Part shown: positions 16,554 through 25,913 of the stretch, in pieces
How the letters are laid out: each line of letters begins with the position of its first letter
How positions within the stretch are numbered: the first letter of the stretch is position 1
From: Halanaerobium saccharolyticum subsp. saccharolyticum DSM 6643
GTDB lineage: Bacteria; Bacillota; Halanaerobiia; Halanaerobiales; Halanaerobiaceae
NCBI RefSeq assembly: GCF_000350165.1
Contig: NZ_CAUI01000023.1
Span: 620,001 to 684,000 of the forward strand
Direction: 5' to 3'
DNA: 64,000 bases
Made by a program: the position numbers and the translations under genes
The notes under the pieces: generated by a model
The model's database searches: none
Seen by the model: the letters and a program-made list of their open reading frames with translations, nothing else
What the model was told of the DNA's origin: nothing

Positions 16554-17360
16554 CTACTGTTTTCTTTTTTCTAACCAACTTACTGCAAAGTCAACCATTT
16601 CTTTTTGATCAAATAACTTTGCTTCTGTCAGACCAGTTCGGGCAGTACTGTATTGGTATTTTGATTCATACTCGCTGCCAATTGCTGAAAAGAGATCATC
16701 ATTAAATTCAATATCCTGATATTTTGCCCATATCTTTTTTCCATTTTTAATTATTGGGGAACCAAAGATTTTTATTCTAAGATCGTGGTCAGCCCGATAT
16801 TCTGCAAGATGAAGAGATGTGTTACTGTCATGACCGACTCCGATTAATAGTGCTTTCCCTTTTCTTTCATAAATTTTGGCTAAAGGCGAGTTGTCTCCTA
16901 GAGCGTAATCTAACTTATGATCAGCGGTAATAGCTTTAGCTTCTTTGCCCCAGGCAGAAAATGAAAGGCAGGGATGATCACTTCTGATAACATCAGGAAA
17001 TTTGCGAAAAATTTCCGGAGTAACCCCTAAACCTCGAGTCGGGGTTATTTCTGGTCTGTAAGCAGGCATTTCTTCTCTGATTATTTGATACCATGATTCT
17101 GGCACAGGGGGATTTTCCCAATATTTAGGTTCTGAATAATCTCCACTGTGGGCTGGCATAATTAATGTACCTTCCTTTGTTATAACTTCCTGCAGAGCTT
17201 CAATTAAAGCAACCGCTCCTCCACAGACCCAGCCTAGTTTGCTGAGTGCAGAGTGAACAATTACTACCTCTCCTTCTAGATTTAGCTGTTTTAAGTCCTT
17301 AATTAATGATTTTTTTGTAATTGGTTCTTTAGATTGTTTTATCAATTTTTCTTCTTTCAC
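16554..17360 (-). CDS. AAC(3)-family acyltransferase
   Basis: A 268-residue member of the aminoglycoside 3-N-acetyltransferase (antibiotic_NAT) family. These transfer acetyl from acetyl-CoA to an amine. Family motifs visible: VIVHSALSKLGWVCGGA, the GTLIMPAHS strand, PTRGLGVTPE and the RSDHPCLSFSAWG region, plus ALLIGVGHDSNTSLHLAE near the active site His. Whether it confers drug resistance cannot be told; many chromosomal members do not act on aminoglycosides, and some modify natural products. It lies between a GNAT acetyltransferase and two flavoproteins in one operon. Confidence 0.85.
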   Translation of the reverse strand: MKEEKLIKQSKEPITKKSLIKDLKQLNLEGEVVIVHSALSKLGWVCGGAVALIEALQEVITKEGTLIMPAHSGDYSEPKYWENPPVPESWYQIIREEMPAYRPEITPTRGLGVTPEIFRKFPDVIRSDHPCLSFSAWGKEAKAITADHKLDYALGDNSPLAKIYERKGKALLIGVGHDSNTSLHLAEYRADHDLRIKIFGSPIIKNGKKIWAKYQDIEFNDDLFSAIGSEYESKYQYSTARTGLTEAKLFDQKEMVDFAVSWLEKRKQ

Positions 17361-17387
17361 TTTTCTTTCCTCCTATTATCTAATTAT

Positions 17388-18182
17388 TTATTTCTTAATT
17401 TTAATCCAGCTGATTACTCTATCAAATTCAAATCCAAGTGAATAAAATAACTTTTTTGCCTTTAAATTATTTTGTTCAACATTTAAAAATACATCATTAT
17501 TGTTTTTTCTTTTATCTTCGATCAATTTTTTTATAATCAGCCGAGCAAAGCCCCTTTTTCTGAAAGCCTTTCTGACATGAATAAAACCAACTGCGCCATC
17601 ATCATGAGTTAAGCCCCAGGCTGCAAGTTCTCCCTTAATGAAAATTCCAGCAGAGCAATCTGCATCAATTCTTTCTCTGATATATGGCTTAGAGGTGAAT
17701 TTCTGATAGTGAGAGTGATCAAATATAAAATCGGCATCATCTGCTTTTAGTTTTCTAATTTTAATTTCTTCTATATTTTCTGTATCTTTTTCTTTGATTT
17801 CTGTTTTTTTGTTTTCTGTATCTTTTTTGGCTGATGAAATTAATTCAACTTTCTTAGCTAGCTTAAGCTTTTCAGGCAGAATTAATCTTTCAGTTTTTAA
17901 TTCCCATTCGATTTTTCTATTTTGACTAATAGCTGGGATCATCCAACTTTCTATAGAAGCAAAGTAAGCTGTTCTATTCTCAAATTTTTTTAAAAGCTCA
18001 ATTAATTCATTTCTGCTATTACTGCTAATATAGCACCACAGCTGATCTGTTCTAACAGTAATTAAAAGTGAATCTCCAAATTCAAGATTGCTTTCAAGCC
18101 CGTAGTTCTCTATTATACCTATCATACTTATGTTTTTAGCTCTATTTTTATTTAACTGATTTATAATTTTATTTTTAAGCAT
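17388..18182 (-). CDS. GNAT N-acetyltransferase
   Basis: A 264-residue protein. Residues 1-125 or so form a poorly conserved N-terminal domain (GNAT-like without clear motif). After a charged linker (ENKKTEIKEKDTENIEE) comes a complete GNAT domain: AAWGLTHDDGAVGFIHV, the acetyl-CoA loop RKRGFARLI, and NVEQNNLKAKKLFYSLGFEF. The acceptor substrate is unknown. It is the first gene of the leftward operon 15233-18182 and has its own promoter just upstream. The ATG has an AGGAAG site. Confidence 0.85.
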   Translation of the reverse strand: MLKNKIINQLNKNRAKNISMIGIIENYGLESNLEFGDSLLITVRTDQLWCYISSNSRNELIELLKKFENRTAYFASIESWMIPAISQNRKIEWELKTERLILPEKLKLAKKVELISSAKKDTENKKTEIKEKDTENIEEIKIRKLKADDADFIFDHSHYQKFTSKPYIRERIDADCSAGIFIKGELAAWGLTHDDGAVGFIHVRKAFRKRGFARLIIKKLIEDKRKNNNDVFLNVEQNNLKAKKLFYSLGFEFDRVISWIKIKK

Positions 18183-18240
18183 TTTAATCTTCCTAACTTT
18201 TGCTAATTATCTATGTTCTTATCCGGCTATTTTTACTTTA

Positions 18241-18269
18241 ATTTTAATAACCAGGTCTATATTTGTCAA
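18241..18269 (-). promoter_or_regulatory. Promoter of acetyltransferase/flavoprotein operon
   Basis: TTGACA, a 17-bp spacer and TAAAAT on the minus strand, 59 bp upstream of the GNAT gene start. Confidence 0.65.
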
Positions 18270-18356
18270 TCTATTTATAAAAGTAATTAAGATATTAAGA
18301 TATTATGTATAATTATTATATTTCAAGATAATTAATATATTTCCTTCATAACTAGA

Positions 18357-18386
18357 AAAAGCAGGCCAGAAAATTCAGCGGCCTGC
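18357..18386 (-). terminator. Terminator of clpB
   Basis: On the minus strand, TGCAGGCC and GGCCTGC pair around an 11- to 12-base loop and are followed by TTTTT. It lies 64 bp past the clpB stop. Confidence 0.85.
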
Positions 18387-18449
18387 ATTCAAAAATATCT
18401 TTTTAGAGTTTTATTTCAAAGCATTATTATTTAATACATTTTCTAAATA

Positions 18450-21032
18450 TTATTTATTGAATTTAAACTCTCCTTTTTCAAAGTCTACCTTAATTTGATC
18501 ACCTTCTGTAATTTTTTCCTCTAAGATCAGCATTGCCAGTTCATCTTTGATCTGATTTTGAATAATTCTTCTTAAAGGACGGGCTCCATATGCTGGATCA
18601 AAGCCGAGTTCTAAGAGCTCTTCTTTGGCAGCTTTGCTTAAGTCAATTTCTATATCCTGTTCAGATAAGTTATCCTGCAGATAAGAAATCTGAATATCAA
18701 TAATTTTAAAGATATCTGCTTTAGTTAAGGAATGGAAGATTATTTTTTCATCAATTCTATTTAAAAACTCAGGTCTAAACTGTCCCTTGAGAGCTTCGTC
18801 AATTTCTTCCTTAATTTTTGTTTCATCATCTAAATCCTGAATGTACTGAGAGCCAACATTAGAAGTCATGATAATTACTGTATTTCTAAAGTCAACTTCT
18901 TTACCCTGACTGTCAGTTAAAACACCGTCATCAAGAATCTGCAGCAGAATGTTAAAGACATCCGGATGAGCTTTTTCGATCTCATCAAAGAGGATTACAG
19001 AATAGGGATTGCGCCTTACTTTTTCAGTCAGCTGTCCACCTTCTTCAAAGCCTACATAGCCGGGTGGTGAACCAATTAGCTTAGAAACTGCATGTCTTTC
19101 CATATATTCAGACATATCGATTCTGGTCAGTGCTTTTTCGTCATCAAAAAGATACTCAGCTAGAGTTTTAGCAAGCTCAGTTTTACCAACTCCGGTTGGT
19201 CCCATAAACATAAAGGAAGCCAGTGGTTGATCTGCATCCTGCAGACCTGTGCGCGAGCGGCGAATTGCATTACTTACTGCTTTAACTGCATCGTGCTGAC
19301 CAACAACCCGTTTTTCTAATTCGTCTTCTAAATGAATCAGCTTTTCTTTTTCTTCCTCCATCAGCTTCTGCAGAGGAATATCTGTCCAGAGAGAAACAAT
19401 TTCTGCAATATCTTCTTCAGTTACTTCTTCTTTCACCAGATGAGTGGCATCCTGCTGAGATTCCTCAACTTTCTGACTGGTTTCGGCCAGTTCCTTGCGC
19501 AGTTCATTTAGCTTTCCATAACGTAATCTGGCAGCTTCTTCATAATTTGCTTCTCTTTCTGCAGCTTCGGCGCGATATTCAATTTGTTCTATTTGTTCTT
19601 TCAGTTCCTGCATTTTAGCAAGTTGATCTTTTTCATTTTTCCATTTTAAACGCAGTGGATCACGTCTGTCCTTTAATTCCTGCAGTTTTTCTTCAATTTC
19701 TTTTAGCCTCTCCTGCGCCTCTTCGGTATCTTCATTTTTTAAGGCCTCTTTTTCAGTTTCCAGCCTTCTTACCTTACGGTCTAGTTCATCAATCTCGATT
19801 GGCATCGAATCAATTTCAATTCTAATTTTAGAAGCTGCTTCATCAATTAAATCAATTGCTTTATCAGGCAGAAATCTTTCTGTTAAGTAGCGGTCAGAAA
19901 GTTTTGCTGCTGCTACAATTGCATTATCTGTAATTTTAATTCCGTGATGAATTTCATATTTTTCTTTTAGACCTCTCAAAATTGAAACTGTATCTTCAAT
20001 ATCTGGTTCAGATACCTGAACTGGCTGGAATCTTCTCTCTAAAGCTGCATCTTTTTCTATATGCTTTTTGTATTCAGCCAGAGTTGTTGCGCCTACACAG
20101 TGTAGTTCACCGCGGGCTAGGGCTGGTTTCAAAAGATTTGCTGCATCCATTGAGCCTTCTGTTGCGCCAGCTCCAACTAAGGTATGCATTTCATCAATGA
20201 AAAGAATAATCTGTCCTTCAGCTTTTTTGATTTCTTTTAAAACTGATTTTAATCTTTCTTCAAACTCACCGCGAAATTTAGTGCCGGCAACTAAAGAACC
20301 CATATCCAGTGAAATAACCTTCTTGTTTTTCAAACCTTCTGGAACATCACCATTAATTATTCTCTGAGCCAGTCCTTCTACAATTGCAGTTTTACCTACA
20401 CCGGGTTCCCCAATTAAAACTGGATTATTTTTGCGGCGTCGTGACAGAACCTGCATCACTCGTCTGATTAAATTATCACGACCGATAACTGGATCCAGCT
20501 TACCGTTTTTGGCCAGCTCAGTGATATCAATTGTATATTTTTCTAAAACATTAAAACCTTCTTCTCCCTGCTGAGAATCAATTTTACTGCCTCCGCGGAC
20601 TTCCTGGATAATTTGTTTGAGATCATTATAGTTTAAATTTTTCTGATAGAGCATCTTACCTAAGTCAGTTTTTCTGTTTTTTAAAATAGCAAGTAAAAAA
20701 TGCTCGGTGGAAACATATTGATCACCAAGCCCTTCTGCCTGTTTTTCTGCCTCTCGCATAATCTCATTTAACTGATGTGACATATAGGCCTGGCCACCCT
20801 GCTCCGAATAAACCTGAGGTAGCTTCTGCAGCAGATCTTCGTTTTCAGCCTTAAGTTCGGCTATATTTGCTTCAGCTTTCTGCAGCAGTGGAATTACTAT
20901 TCCGTCATCCTGATTCAATAATGCTTTAAATAAGTGGGAAGGAAATATTTCCTGATGCTGATAGTCTTTAGCTAAATTCTGTGCTTCAACCAGACTCTGC
21001 TGTGCTTTGCGTGTAAACTTTTCCATATCCAT
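18450..21032 (-). CDS. clpB: Chaperone ClpB, protein disaggregase
   Basis: ClpB, 860 residues (normal length), a hexameric AAA+ disaggregase that works with DnaK. Order: the N-terminal double-Clp repeat (about 1-145); AAA1 with GEPGVGKT and [13 protein letters not shown]; the long middle coiled coil that distinguishes ClpB from ClpA/C (about 400-530); AAA2 with GPTGVGKTE and [10 protein letters not shown]; and the C-terminal small domain. The start is preceded by an AGGAGG site. A promoter overlapped by a CtsR-type operator lies upstream, so it is expected to be heat- and stress-induced by loss of CtsR. Confidence 0.97.
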   Translation of the reverse strand: MDMEKFTRKAQQSLVEAQNLAKDYQHQEIFPSHLFKALLNQDDGIVIPLLQKAEANIAELKAENEDLLQKLPQVYSEQGGQAYMSHQLNEIMREAEKQAEGLGDQYVSTEHFLLAILKNRKTDLGKMLYQKNLNYNDLKQIIQEVRGGSKIDSQQGEEGFNVLEKYTIDITELAKNGKLDPVIGRDNLIRRVMQVLSRRRKNNPVLIGEPGVGKTAIVEGLAQRIINGDVPEGLKNKKVISLDMGSLVAGTKFRGEFEERLKSVLKEIKKAEGQIILFIDEMHTLVGAGATEGSMDAANLLKPALARGELHCVGATTLAEYKKHIEKDAALERRFQPVQVSEPDIEDTVSILRGLKEKYEIHHGIKITDNAIVAAAKLSDRYLTERFLPDKAIDLIDEAASKIRIEIDSMPIEIDELDRKVRRLETEKEALKNEDTEEAQERLKEIEEKLQELKDRRDPLRLKWKNEKDQLAKMQELKEQIEQIEYRAEAAEREANYEEAARLRYGKLNELRKELAETSQKVEESQQDATHLVKEEVTEEDIAEIVSLWTDIPLQKLMEEEKEKLIHLEDELEKRVVGQHDAVKAVSNAIRRSRTGLQDADQPLASFMFMGPTGVGKTELAKTLAEYLFDDEKALTRIDMSEYMERHAVSKLIGSPPGYVGFEEGGQLTEKVRRNPYSVILFDEIEKAHPDVFNILLQILDDGVLTDSQGKEVDFRNTVIIMTSNVGSQYIQDLDDETKIKEEIDEALKGQFRPEFLNRIDEKIIFHSLTKADIFKIIDIQISYLQDNLSEQDIEIDLSKAAKEELLELGFDPAYGARPLRRIIQNQIKDELAMLILEEKITEGDQIKVDFEKGEFKFNK

Positions 21033-21096
21033 TGTTATTCCTCCTTTAGTCCAAAATATTCGATTTTATATATTTTATAATTTAGATTCTATAATA

Positions 21097-21126
21097 ATTA
21101 TAATACAAAGGTCAGAGAAGGTCAAT
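21097..21126 (-). promoter_or_regulatory. clpB promoter with CtsR-type operator
   Basis: On the minus strand there is TTGACC (21120-21125), a 17-bp spacer and TATAAT (21097-21102). On the plus strand the same region reads GGTCAGAGAAGGTCAAT (21110-21126), two heptads spaced by three bases. This fits the CtsR consensus of repeated RGTCAAA, with one mismatch in each heptad. The operator covers the -35 box, so repression by CtsR is expected. Confidence 0.8.
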
Positions 21127-21232
21127 AGCTAAAATAGAGGATTTTAAGGTTTTTAATTGAATAAAATAAAATAGAGTCTATTTCACTTGTTGGTACCTGG
21201 TTAAAAAGAAATGATTCACTAACTCAAAGGAT

Positions 21233-22171
21233 GTGATTAAAATTTCTCAATTAGATTTTTTACAAGCTTTAAATAAATTCAAAAAATATCTTGGTGTGGA
21301 AAAAGGATATTCGGAACTGACAATTAAGGAATATAACAGTGATCTGCATCAATTACATAAATATCTGCGGGAAGAACTTGATTTTGAGGAAGGTTTTAAA
21401 GCTGATGACGTTGACCGACTTGATATTGCAGAGTTTTTAGCTGATGCAGTTATTATTAATGATAACAAGGCTGTTACCAGAAATCGCAAGCTTTTTGCTG
21501 TCCGTTCTTTTTATAAATATTTGCTCCATTATGGAATAGTTGCTAAAAATCCTGCTGAAGCTATAGAAAGTAGTAAAACTGATAACAGGCTGGAGCCAAT
21601 TTATTTAAAATTAAAGGAAGCACAGCAATTTATTCAGGCCATTGATGAGCATGGTGGAATCAACCGTCTGCGTGATCTGGCAATAGTTAAATTATTTTTA
21701 TATGCCGGCCTCCGTATCTCGGAACTGGTTAATTTAGATTTTGATAATATTGATTTCGAAGATGGTTCAATCAAATTTTATGGTAAGGGTAAAAAGGAGC
21801 GTTATGTACCGCTGCATAATGATGTGGTGTTAGCAATCAGACGTTATATGCGGGAAAGAAATTCTATTAAAATTAAAGATAGTGATGCCCGACAGGCAGT
21901 TTTTATTTCCCGTCACGGCCGCAGAATCAATCCAAGAACTATTCAGCTATTTGTTAAAAAATATGCAAAAAAAGCAGGTTTAAAAAGAGCTGATAAAATA
22001 ACGCCGCATAAGCTGCGCCATACTTTTGCTTCAACTCTTTATCGCCAGACTAAAGATATTAAAGTACTGCAGGACCTTTTGGGTCATGCCAATCTTTCTA
22101 CAACTCAGATATATACTCATGTAGATACAGAAGAAAAGAAAAATGCTATTGATGAAATGCCAGATTTTTAA
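21233..22171 (+). CDS. XerC/XerD-type tyrosine recombinase
   Basis: A 312-residue recombinase. A SAM-like N-terminal domain (about 5-105) is followed by the catalytic domain with Arg in YAGLRISE, Lys in GKGKKERYVPL, His-x-x-Arg in HKLRHTFA, His in LLGHANL and Tyr in IYTHVD. Length and lack of extra modules fit chromosome dimer resolution at dif, but an integrase of another element cannot be excluded. The GTG start has AAAGG only two bases upstream, so the true start might be a few codons later. It is divergent from clpB. Confidence 0.8.
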   Translation: MIKISQLDFLQALNKFKKYLGVEKGYSELTIKEYNSDLHQLHKYLREELDFEEGFKADDVDRLDIAEFLADAVIINDNKAVTRNRKLFAVRSFYKYLLHYGIVAKNPAEAIESSKTDNRLEPIYLKLKEAQQFIQAIDEHGGINRLRDLAIVKLFLYAGLRISELVNLDFDNIDFEDGSIKFYGKGKKERYVPLHNDVVLAIRRYMRERNSIKIKDSDARQAVFISRHGRRINPRTIQLFVKKYAKKAGLKRADKITPHKLRHTFASTLYRQTKDIKVLQDLLGHANLSTTQIYTHVDTEEKKNAIDEMPDF

Positions 22172-22195
22172 TCAATAATCAAATTAAATACAGAA

Positions 22196-22233
22196 AGAGG
22201 ACATCACAGCTTCTTAGAAGCCAGATGTCCTCT
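22196..22233 (+). terminator. Terminator between xer gene and aminotransferase gene
   Basis: AGAGGACATC pairs with GATGTCCTCT around an 18-base loop that itself contains CTTCT/AGAAG. The two flanking genes are convergent, so it may serve both. Confidence 0.7.
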
Positions 22234-22260
22234 CTTAATTTAGAAGTTATTAAATAAATT

Positions 22261-23382
22261 TTAGTTTAATATTATTTTTAATTTTTCTATCAGCTCATCA
22301 ATCTCTTCTTTAGTAATATTAAGGGCAGGTAAAAAGCGAATTACTTTACCTTTAACAATATTAAGTAATATTCCTTCTTGCTGAGCCTTATCTCTTAAAT
22401 TAGGGATTTCTTCTTTTAATTCTATACCCAGCATTAAACCAATTCCTCTAACTTCTTTAATCTTTTTGGATTTAAGTTCTTTTAATTTATTTAAAAAATA
22501 TTCTCCTCTTTCTGCGATTGAAGCTTCCATATCTTTTAGTTCTTCTAAAACAACTTTAGCCCCCCTTAAAGCAAGAGGATTTGGAGCAAATGTTGAGCCG
22601 TGATCACCTGGCTCTAAAACATTTTTCATCTCACCGGCCATTATTACAGCACCTAAAGGTAAACCGCCACCAAGTGCTTTAGCAACAGTAATCAAGTCAG
22701 GTTTTAGATCAAAATGCTCAAAAGAATATCGCTTAGCAGTTCTATATAAACCGGCCTGTACTTCATCACAGGCTAAAATCCAGCCATTGGCTGCAATCTG
22801 ATTTTTAAGTTCAGCTATAAATTCTGCTGATGCCGGCTGAACCCCACCTGAACCCAGCAGACCTTCGAAGAAAACAGCTTTAATCTCAGGATTAGCGGCT
22901 GCAGTCTCCTTTAAACTCTCAATATCATTAAATTCTGCCTCAACTGTACCGGGAAGCAGCGGCTTAAACTGATCTCTAATCCCTGGAAAACCATTAACTG
23001 ATAAAGCTCCTAAAGTTCTGCCGTGAAAAGAATTACTGAAAAATAGGATCTTTGCATCTCCAATTTTCTTTTTGATAATTTTTAGGGCCAGCTCTGTAGA
23101 CTCAGTCCCTGAATTAACAAAAAATGCTTTTTCTCCCTTGGAAGTAATCAATTCTGCCACTTTTTCTGTATCCTCATCTAAAAAATAGTTAGAGGTATGA
23201 GCATAACGCTCCAATTTTGAAGAGATTGCTTTAACTACTTCAGGATGACTGTGGCCCAGGGCCAGCACTCCAATCCCAGCAAAAGTATCAAAATATTTAT
23301 TTCCCTCAGTGTCATAGATATAAACGCCTTCTGCCTTCTCGATTGTAAATTCAAAATTATTATAAAGTTTTAAATAACGCAT
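22261..23382 (-). CDS. Class III aminotransferase, ArgD-like, in lysine operon
   Basis: A 373-residue PLP enzyme of the acetylornithine aminotransferase subgroup. Motifs are NSGTESTELALK, the SFHGRTLGALSVNG PLP-ring contact, CDEVQAGLYRT, the Schiff-base lysine in TVAKALGGGLPLG, and GSTFAPNPLA. As the last gene of a lysA-dapA-dapB-dapH operon behind a lysine riboswitch, it most likely makes N-acetyl-diaminopimelate from N-acetyl-amino-oxopimelate rather than serving arginine synthesis (inference from context). The matching deacetylase is not in the window. Confidence 0.85.
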   Translation of the reverse strand: MRYLKLYNNFEFTIEKAEGVYIYDTEGNKYFDTFAGIGVLALGHSHPEVVKAISSKLERYAHTSNYFLDEDTEKVAELITSKGEKAFFVNSGTESTELALKIIKKKIGDAKILFFSNSFHGRTLGALSVNGFPGIRDQFKPLLPGTVEAEFNDIESLKETAAANPEIKAVFFEGLLGSGGVQPASAEFIAELKNQIAANGWILACDEVQAGLYRTAKRYSFEHFDLKPDLITVAKALGGGLPLGAVIMAGEMKNVLEPGDHGSTFAPNPLALRGAKVVLEELKDMEASIAERGEYFLNKLKELKSKKIKEVRGIGLMLGIELKEEIPNLRDKAQQEGILLNIVKGKVIRFLPALNITKEEIDELIEKLKIILN

Positions 23383-23441
23383 TTAATACACCCTCTGTAA
23401 AATTATTTGGGAATTAACTAAAATCTGCCTACCTATTTTAA

Positions 23442-23470
23442 AAGCTGACTAGATAAAAACCAGCCAGCTT
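23442..23470 (-). terminator. Weak hairpin between dapH and aminotransferase gene
   Basis: AAGCTG and CAGCTT form an imperfect stem with neighbouring CTGG/CTAG, followed by TTTTAAAAT. It could lower expression of the last operon gene, or be a processing site. Confidence 0.35.
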
Positions 23471-23544
23471 AAAAATAATATTTTTAATTATAAGCTCTAA
23501 TTTTATTTCTGCTTAGACTAACTATATTTTCAAAAAATAAATAT

Positions 23545-24243
23545 TTAAAGTTGGCGTAAACTTGCCATTACTTCAGTTTTCTGCTTTGTCTGATCATCTA
23601 CATCTTTAATCTTTTTAGCAGGAGCACCAGCATAAACTTCACCAGCTGGAACATCATCAATTACAATTGATCCGGCTGCAACAACTGCACCTTCACCAAT
23701 CTTAACTCCTTCTAAAACAACAGCATTAGCTCCAATCAATACATTATCTTCTACAATAACTGGATCAGCACTAGGTGGTTCTATAACGCCAGCTAAAACA
23801 GTTCCAGCACCAATATGACAGTTATCACCAACTGTAGCTCTACCTCCGAGTACTGTATTCATATCAATCATTGTATTTTTACCAATTTTAGCGCCAATAT
23901 TAATAACGGCACCCATCATTAGTACACAGCCATCTCCAATTTCAACCTGATCTCTAATATGTACTCCAGGCTCAATGCGGCAATTGTACTGGCTGTAGTC
24001 AGCTAAAGGTATTGCGGAATTTAATCTATCCATTTCAATTCTGGACTGAGTCAATTTATCTCCCAGCTCTTTTTTAAGTGCTTCTGCATCTTTCAGCTCA
24101 CAGAAAACAACACCAGAACTATCATCTCCATAATATTCGTAAGTACTTACTGCCTCTTTTAATCCCTCACCTTTTATATAAAACTTAACAGGTGACTTTT
24201 TGGTTGAATTCGAAATATAGTCTATTAAATCGTAAGAATCCAT
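23545..24243 (-). CDS. dapH: Tetrahydrodipicolinate N-acetyltransferase
   Basis: A protein of about 232 residues of the DapH type, which uses acetyl-CoA to make N-acetyl-2-amino-6-oxopimelate. The N-terminal DapH domain is followed by left-handed beta-helix hexapeptide repeats (IGDGCVLMMGAVINIGAKIG onward), with NTVLGGRATVGDNCHIGAGTVLAGVIEPPSADPV and the C-terminal AGAPAKKIKDVD. The start at 24243 has GGAGG 7 nt upstream; an in-frame ATG at 24282 has no good site. It lies about 150 bp after dapB in the lysine operon. Confidence 0.92.
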   Translation of the reverse strand: MDSYDLIDYISNSTKKSPVKFYIKGEGLKEAVSTYEYYGDDSSGVVFCELKDAEALKKELGDKLTQSRIEMDRLNSAIPLADYSQYNCRIEPGVHIRDQVEIGDGCVLMMGAVINIGAKIGKNTMIDMNTVLGGRATVGDNCHIGAGTVLAGVIEPPSADPVIVEDNVLIGANAVVLEGVKIGEGAVVAAGSIVIDDVPAGEVYAGAPAKKIKDVDDQTKQKTEVMASLRQL

Positions 24244-24389
24244 ATTTTTGCCTCCAATTATATATTTTATAAACATTTTCATGTTAATTTAAGTTTTATC
24301 ACTTAGAATAAAGATTTAAATTTACAATAAAAGTATTCGTCAAAAATAAGAATTAAAATAAAATGAGATTGGGAGTTTAATTTTAATTC

Positions 24390-25037
24390 TTAGTTTAATA
24401 TATCTTTAAAAGTATAAAAACCTGCATCTAAATCTAAAGCTGCCTCAGCACTTATTAAAACACCGCGGGTAAAAGCTTCCCTAGAATAAGCTCTGTGCTT
24501 TAAGGTGAGTACTTCTCCAGTGCTGGCAAAATCAACTTCGTGTTCACCAAATTCGGAACCCAGTCTTTTAGAATGCATTTCTAACTCATCTCGATCAATT
24601 AAATCTCCGAGCATTATCGCAGTTCCGGAAGGTTTATCTTTTTTAAAGCGGTGGTGAGTTTCAGAAATTTCAATATCCCAGTCCTGATCTACATACTGAT
24701 TAACCTTATTTATTAGTTCAGATAAAATATTAATTCCAATCGAGAAATTAAAACTCTGAATAACCGGTACCTCTTCTGCCAGTCTTTTTAATTCAGCGAA
24801 ATCGTCTTGATCTAAGCCTGTAGTTCCAATTACTAAAGCTACCTGCTTTTGCTCAATTACTTTTACAGTCTCTGCAAAGGCTTCTTTTAAAGAAAAATCA
24901 ATTATTACTTCTGGTTTTTCTAATTCTTTTTCACCAGCCTCATCTTTTTGATAGACCAATTGATGGCCGGCTTCAGAAAATAATTCTTCTATTGCCTGGC
25001 CCATGCGGCCGGAATAACCTATAATTCCATATTTCAT
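24390..25037 (-). CDS. dapB: 4-hydroxy-tetrahydrodipicolinate reductase
   Basis: DapB of 215 residues, slightly short for the family (usually 225-270) because the region before the second nucleotide-binding motif is compact. The N-terminal KYGIIGYSGRMGQAI is the NAD(P)-binding loop, VIGTTGL is the second loop, and SETHHRFKKDKPSGTA carries the catalytic His and Lys. It reduces the DapA product. It overlaps dapA by 4 bp (ATGA), which indicates translational coupling. Confidence 0.95.
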   Translation of the reverse strand: MKYGIIGYSGRMGQAIEELFSEAGHQLVYQKDEAGEKELEKPEVIIDFSLKEAFAETVKVIEQKQVALVIGTTGLDQDDFAELKRLAEEVPVIQSFNFSIGINILSELINKVNQYVDQDWDIEISETHHRFKKDKPSGTAIMLGDLIDRDELEMHSKRLGSEFGEHEVDFASTGEVLTLKHRAYSREAFTRGVLISAEAALDLDAGFYTFKDILN

Positions 25038-25912
25038 ACAATATCAAGCTCCTTCATTTCACTTAAAAGTAATTCTTGATCTGCTTGACTTAAGTTAACT
25101 AAAGGACGACGTAAATTATTATTAGCAAATCCAATCTGCTGCATAGCAAATTTAATTGGAATCGGATTAACATCAATAAAGATTAAGCGCATTAGATTAA
25201 GATACTTATAATGTAAGTCTCTAGCAGCCTGATAATCTTCAGCTAGAATATCAGAAGTAATTTTTTTCATTACGCCCGGCATTAAATTAGAGAATACAGA
25301 AATAACTCCCTGACCTCCAGACATCATTAATGGTAAAGCCTGGTCATCATTACCTGATAAAACAGTTTTATCACTGCCTGCAATTTCAATTACATTTAGA
25401 ATCTGGCTCATATCTCCACTTGCTTCTTTGATAGCAACAATATTATCTTCCATCTCTGACATTTTTTTGAAAGTTTCTGGCTCAATATTAACTCCGGTTC
25501 TGGAAGGAACATTATAAGCAATTATTGGCAGTTCTGTTTCTTTAGCAATATGTGTATAGTGATCGATTAAACCTGCCTGACTAGTTTTATTATAATATGG
25601 AGTTACAATTAGAAGTCCATCCGCTCCATTTTTTTCAGCCAGTTTATTCATTTCAATAACTTTAATAGTATCATTAGTTCCAGTACCTACAATTACCGGT
25701 ACATCTCCATCAGCCTTTGCAACAGCCATTTTTGTCAGTTCTTCTCTTTCTTCTAAATGAACAGTTGGAGATTCTCCAGTAGTACCCAGCACAACTAATG
25801 CATCAATGTCATTTTCTAATTGATAATCTAAAAGTTTTTCAAATAATTCATAATCAACCTCTCCATTTTCCTTAAAAGGAGTGATCAAAGCAGTACCTAC
25901 ACCCTTAAACAT
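25034..25912 (-). CDS. dapA: 4-hydroxy-tetrahydrodipicolinate synthase
   Basis: DapA, 292 residues, condenses pyruvate with aspartate semialdehyde. The TIM barrel shows GTALITPF, GTTGESPT (catalytic Thr pair), YNVPSRTGVN (catalytic Tyr), the Schiff-base lysine in VAIKEASGD and SGNDDQALPLM. It starts one base after the lysA stop and overlaps dapB, in the middle of the riboswitch-controlled operon. Confidence 0.96.
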   Translation of the reverse strand: MFKGVGTALITPFKENGEVDYELFEKLLDYQLENDIDALVVLGTTGESPTVHLEEREELTKMAVAKADGDVPVIVGTGTNDTIKVIEMNKLAEKNGADGLLIVTPYYNKTSQAGLIDHYTHIAKETELPIIAYNVPSRTGVNIEPETFKKMSEMEDNIVAIKEASGDMSQILNVIEIAGSDKTVLSGNDDQALPLMMSGGQGVISVFSNLMPGVMKKITSDILAEDYQAARDLHYKYLNLMRLIFIDVNPIPIKFAMQQIGFANNNLRRPLVNLSQADQELLLSEMKELDIV

Positions 25913-25913
25913 A

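Noticed and set aside
21233-22171. XerC/D-type recombinase as the enzyme of the cassette array
   Set aside because: It lies 6 kb from the array in the other direction, has no extra module, and looks like a housekeeping Xer protein; the recombinase at 13968-15062 directly adjoins the cassettes.
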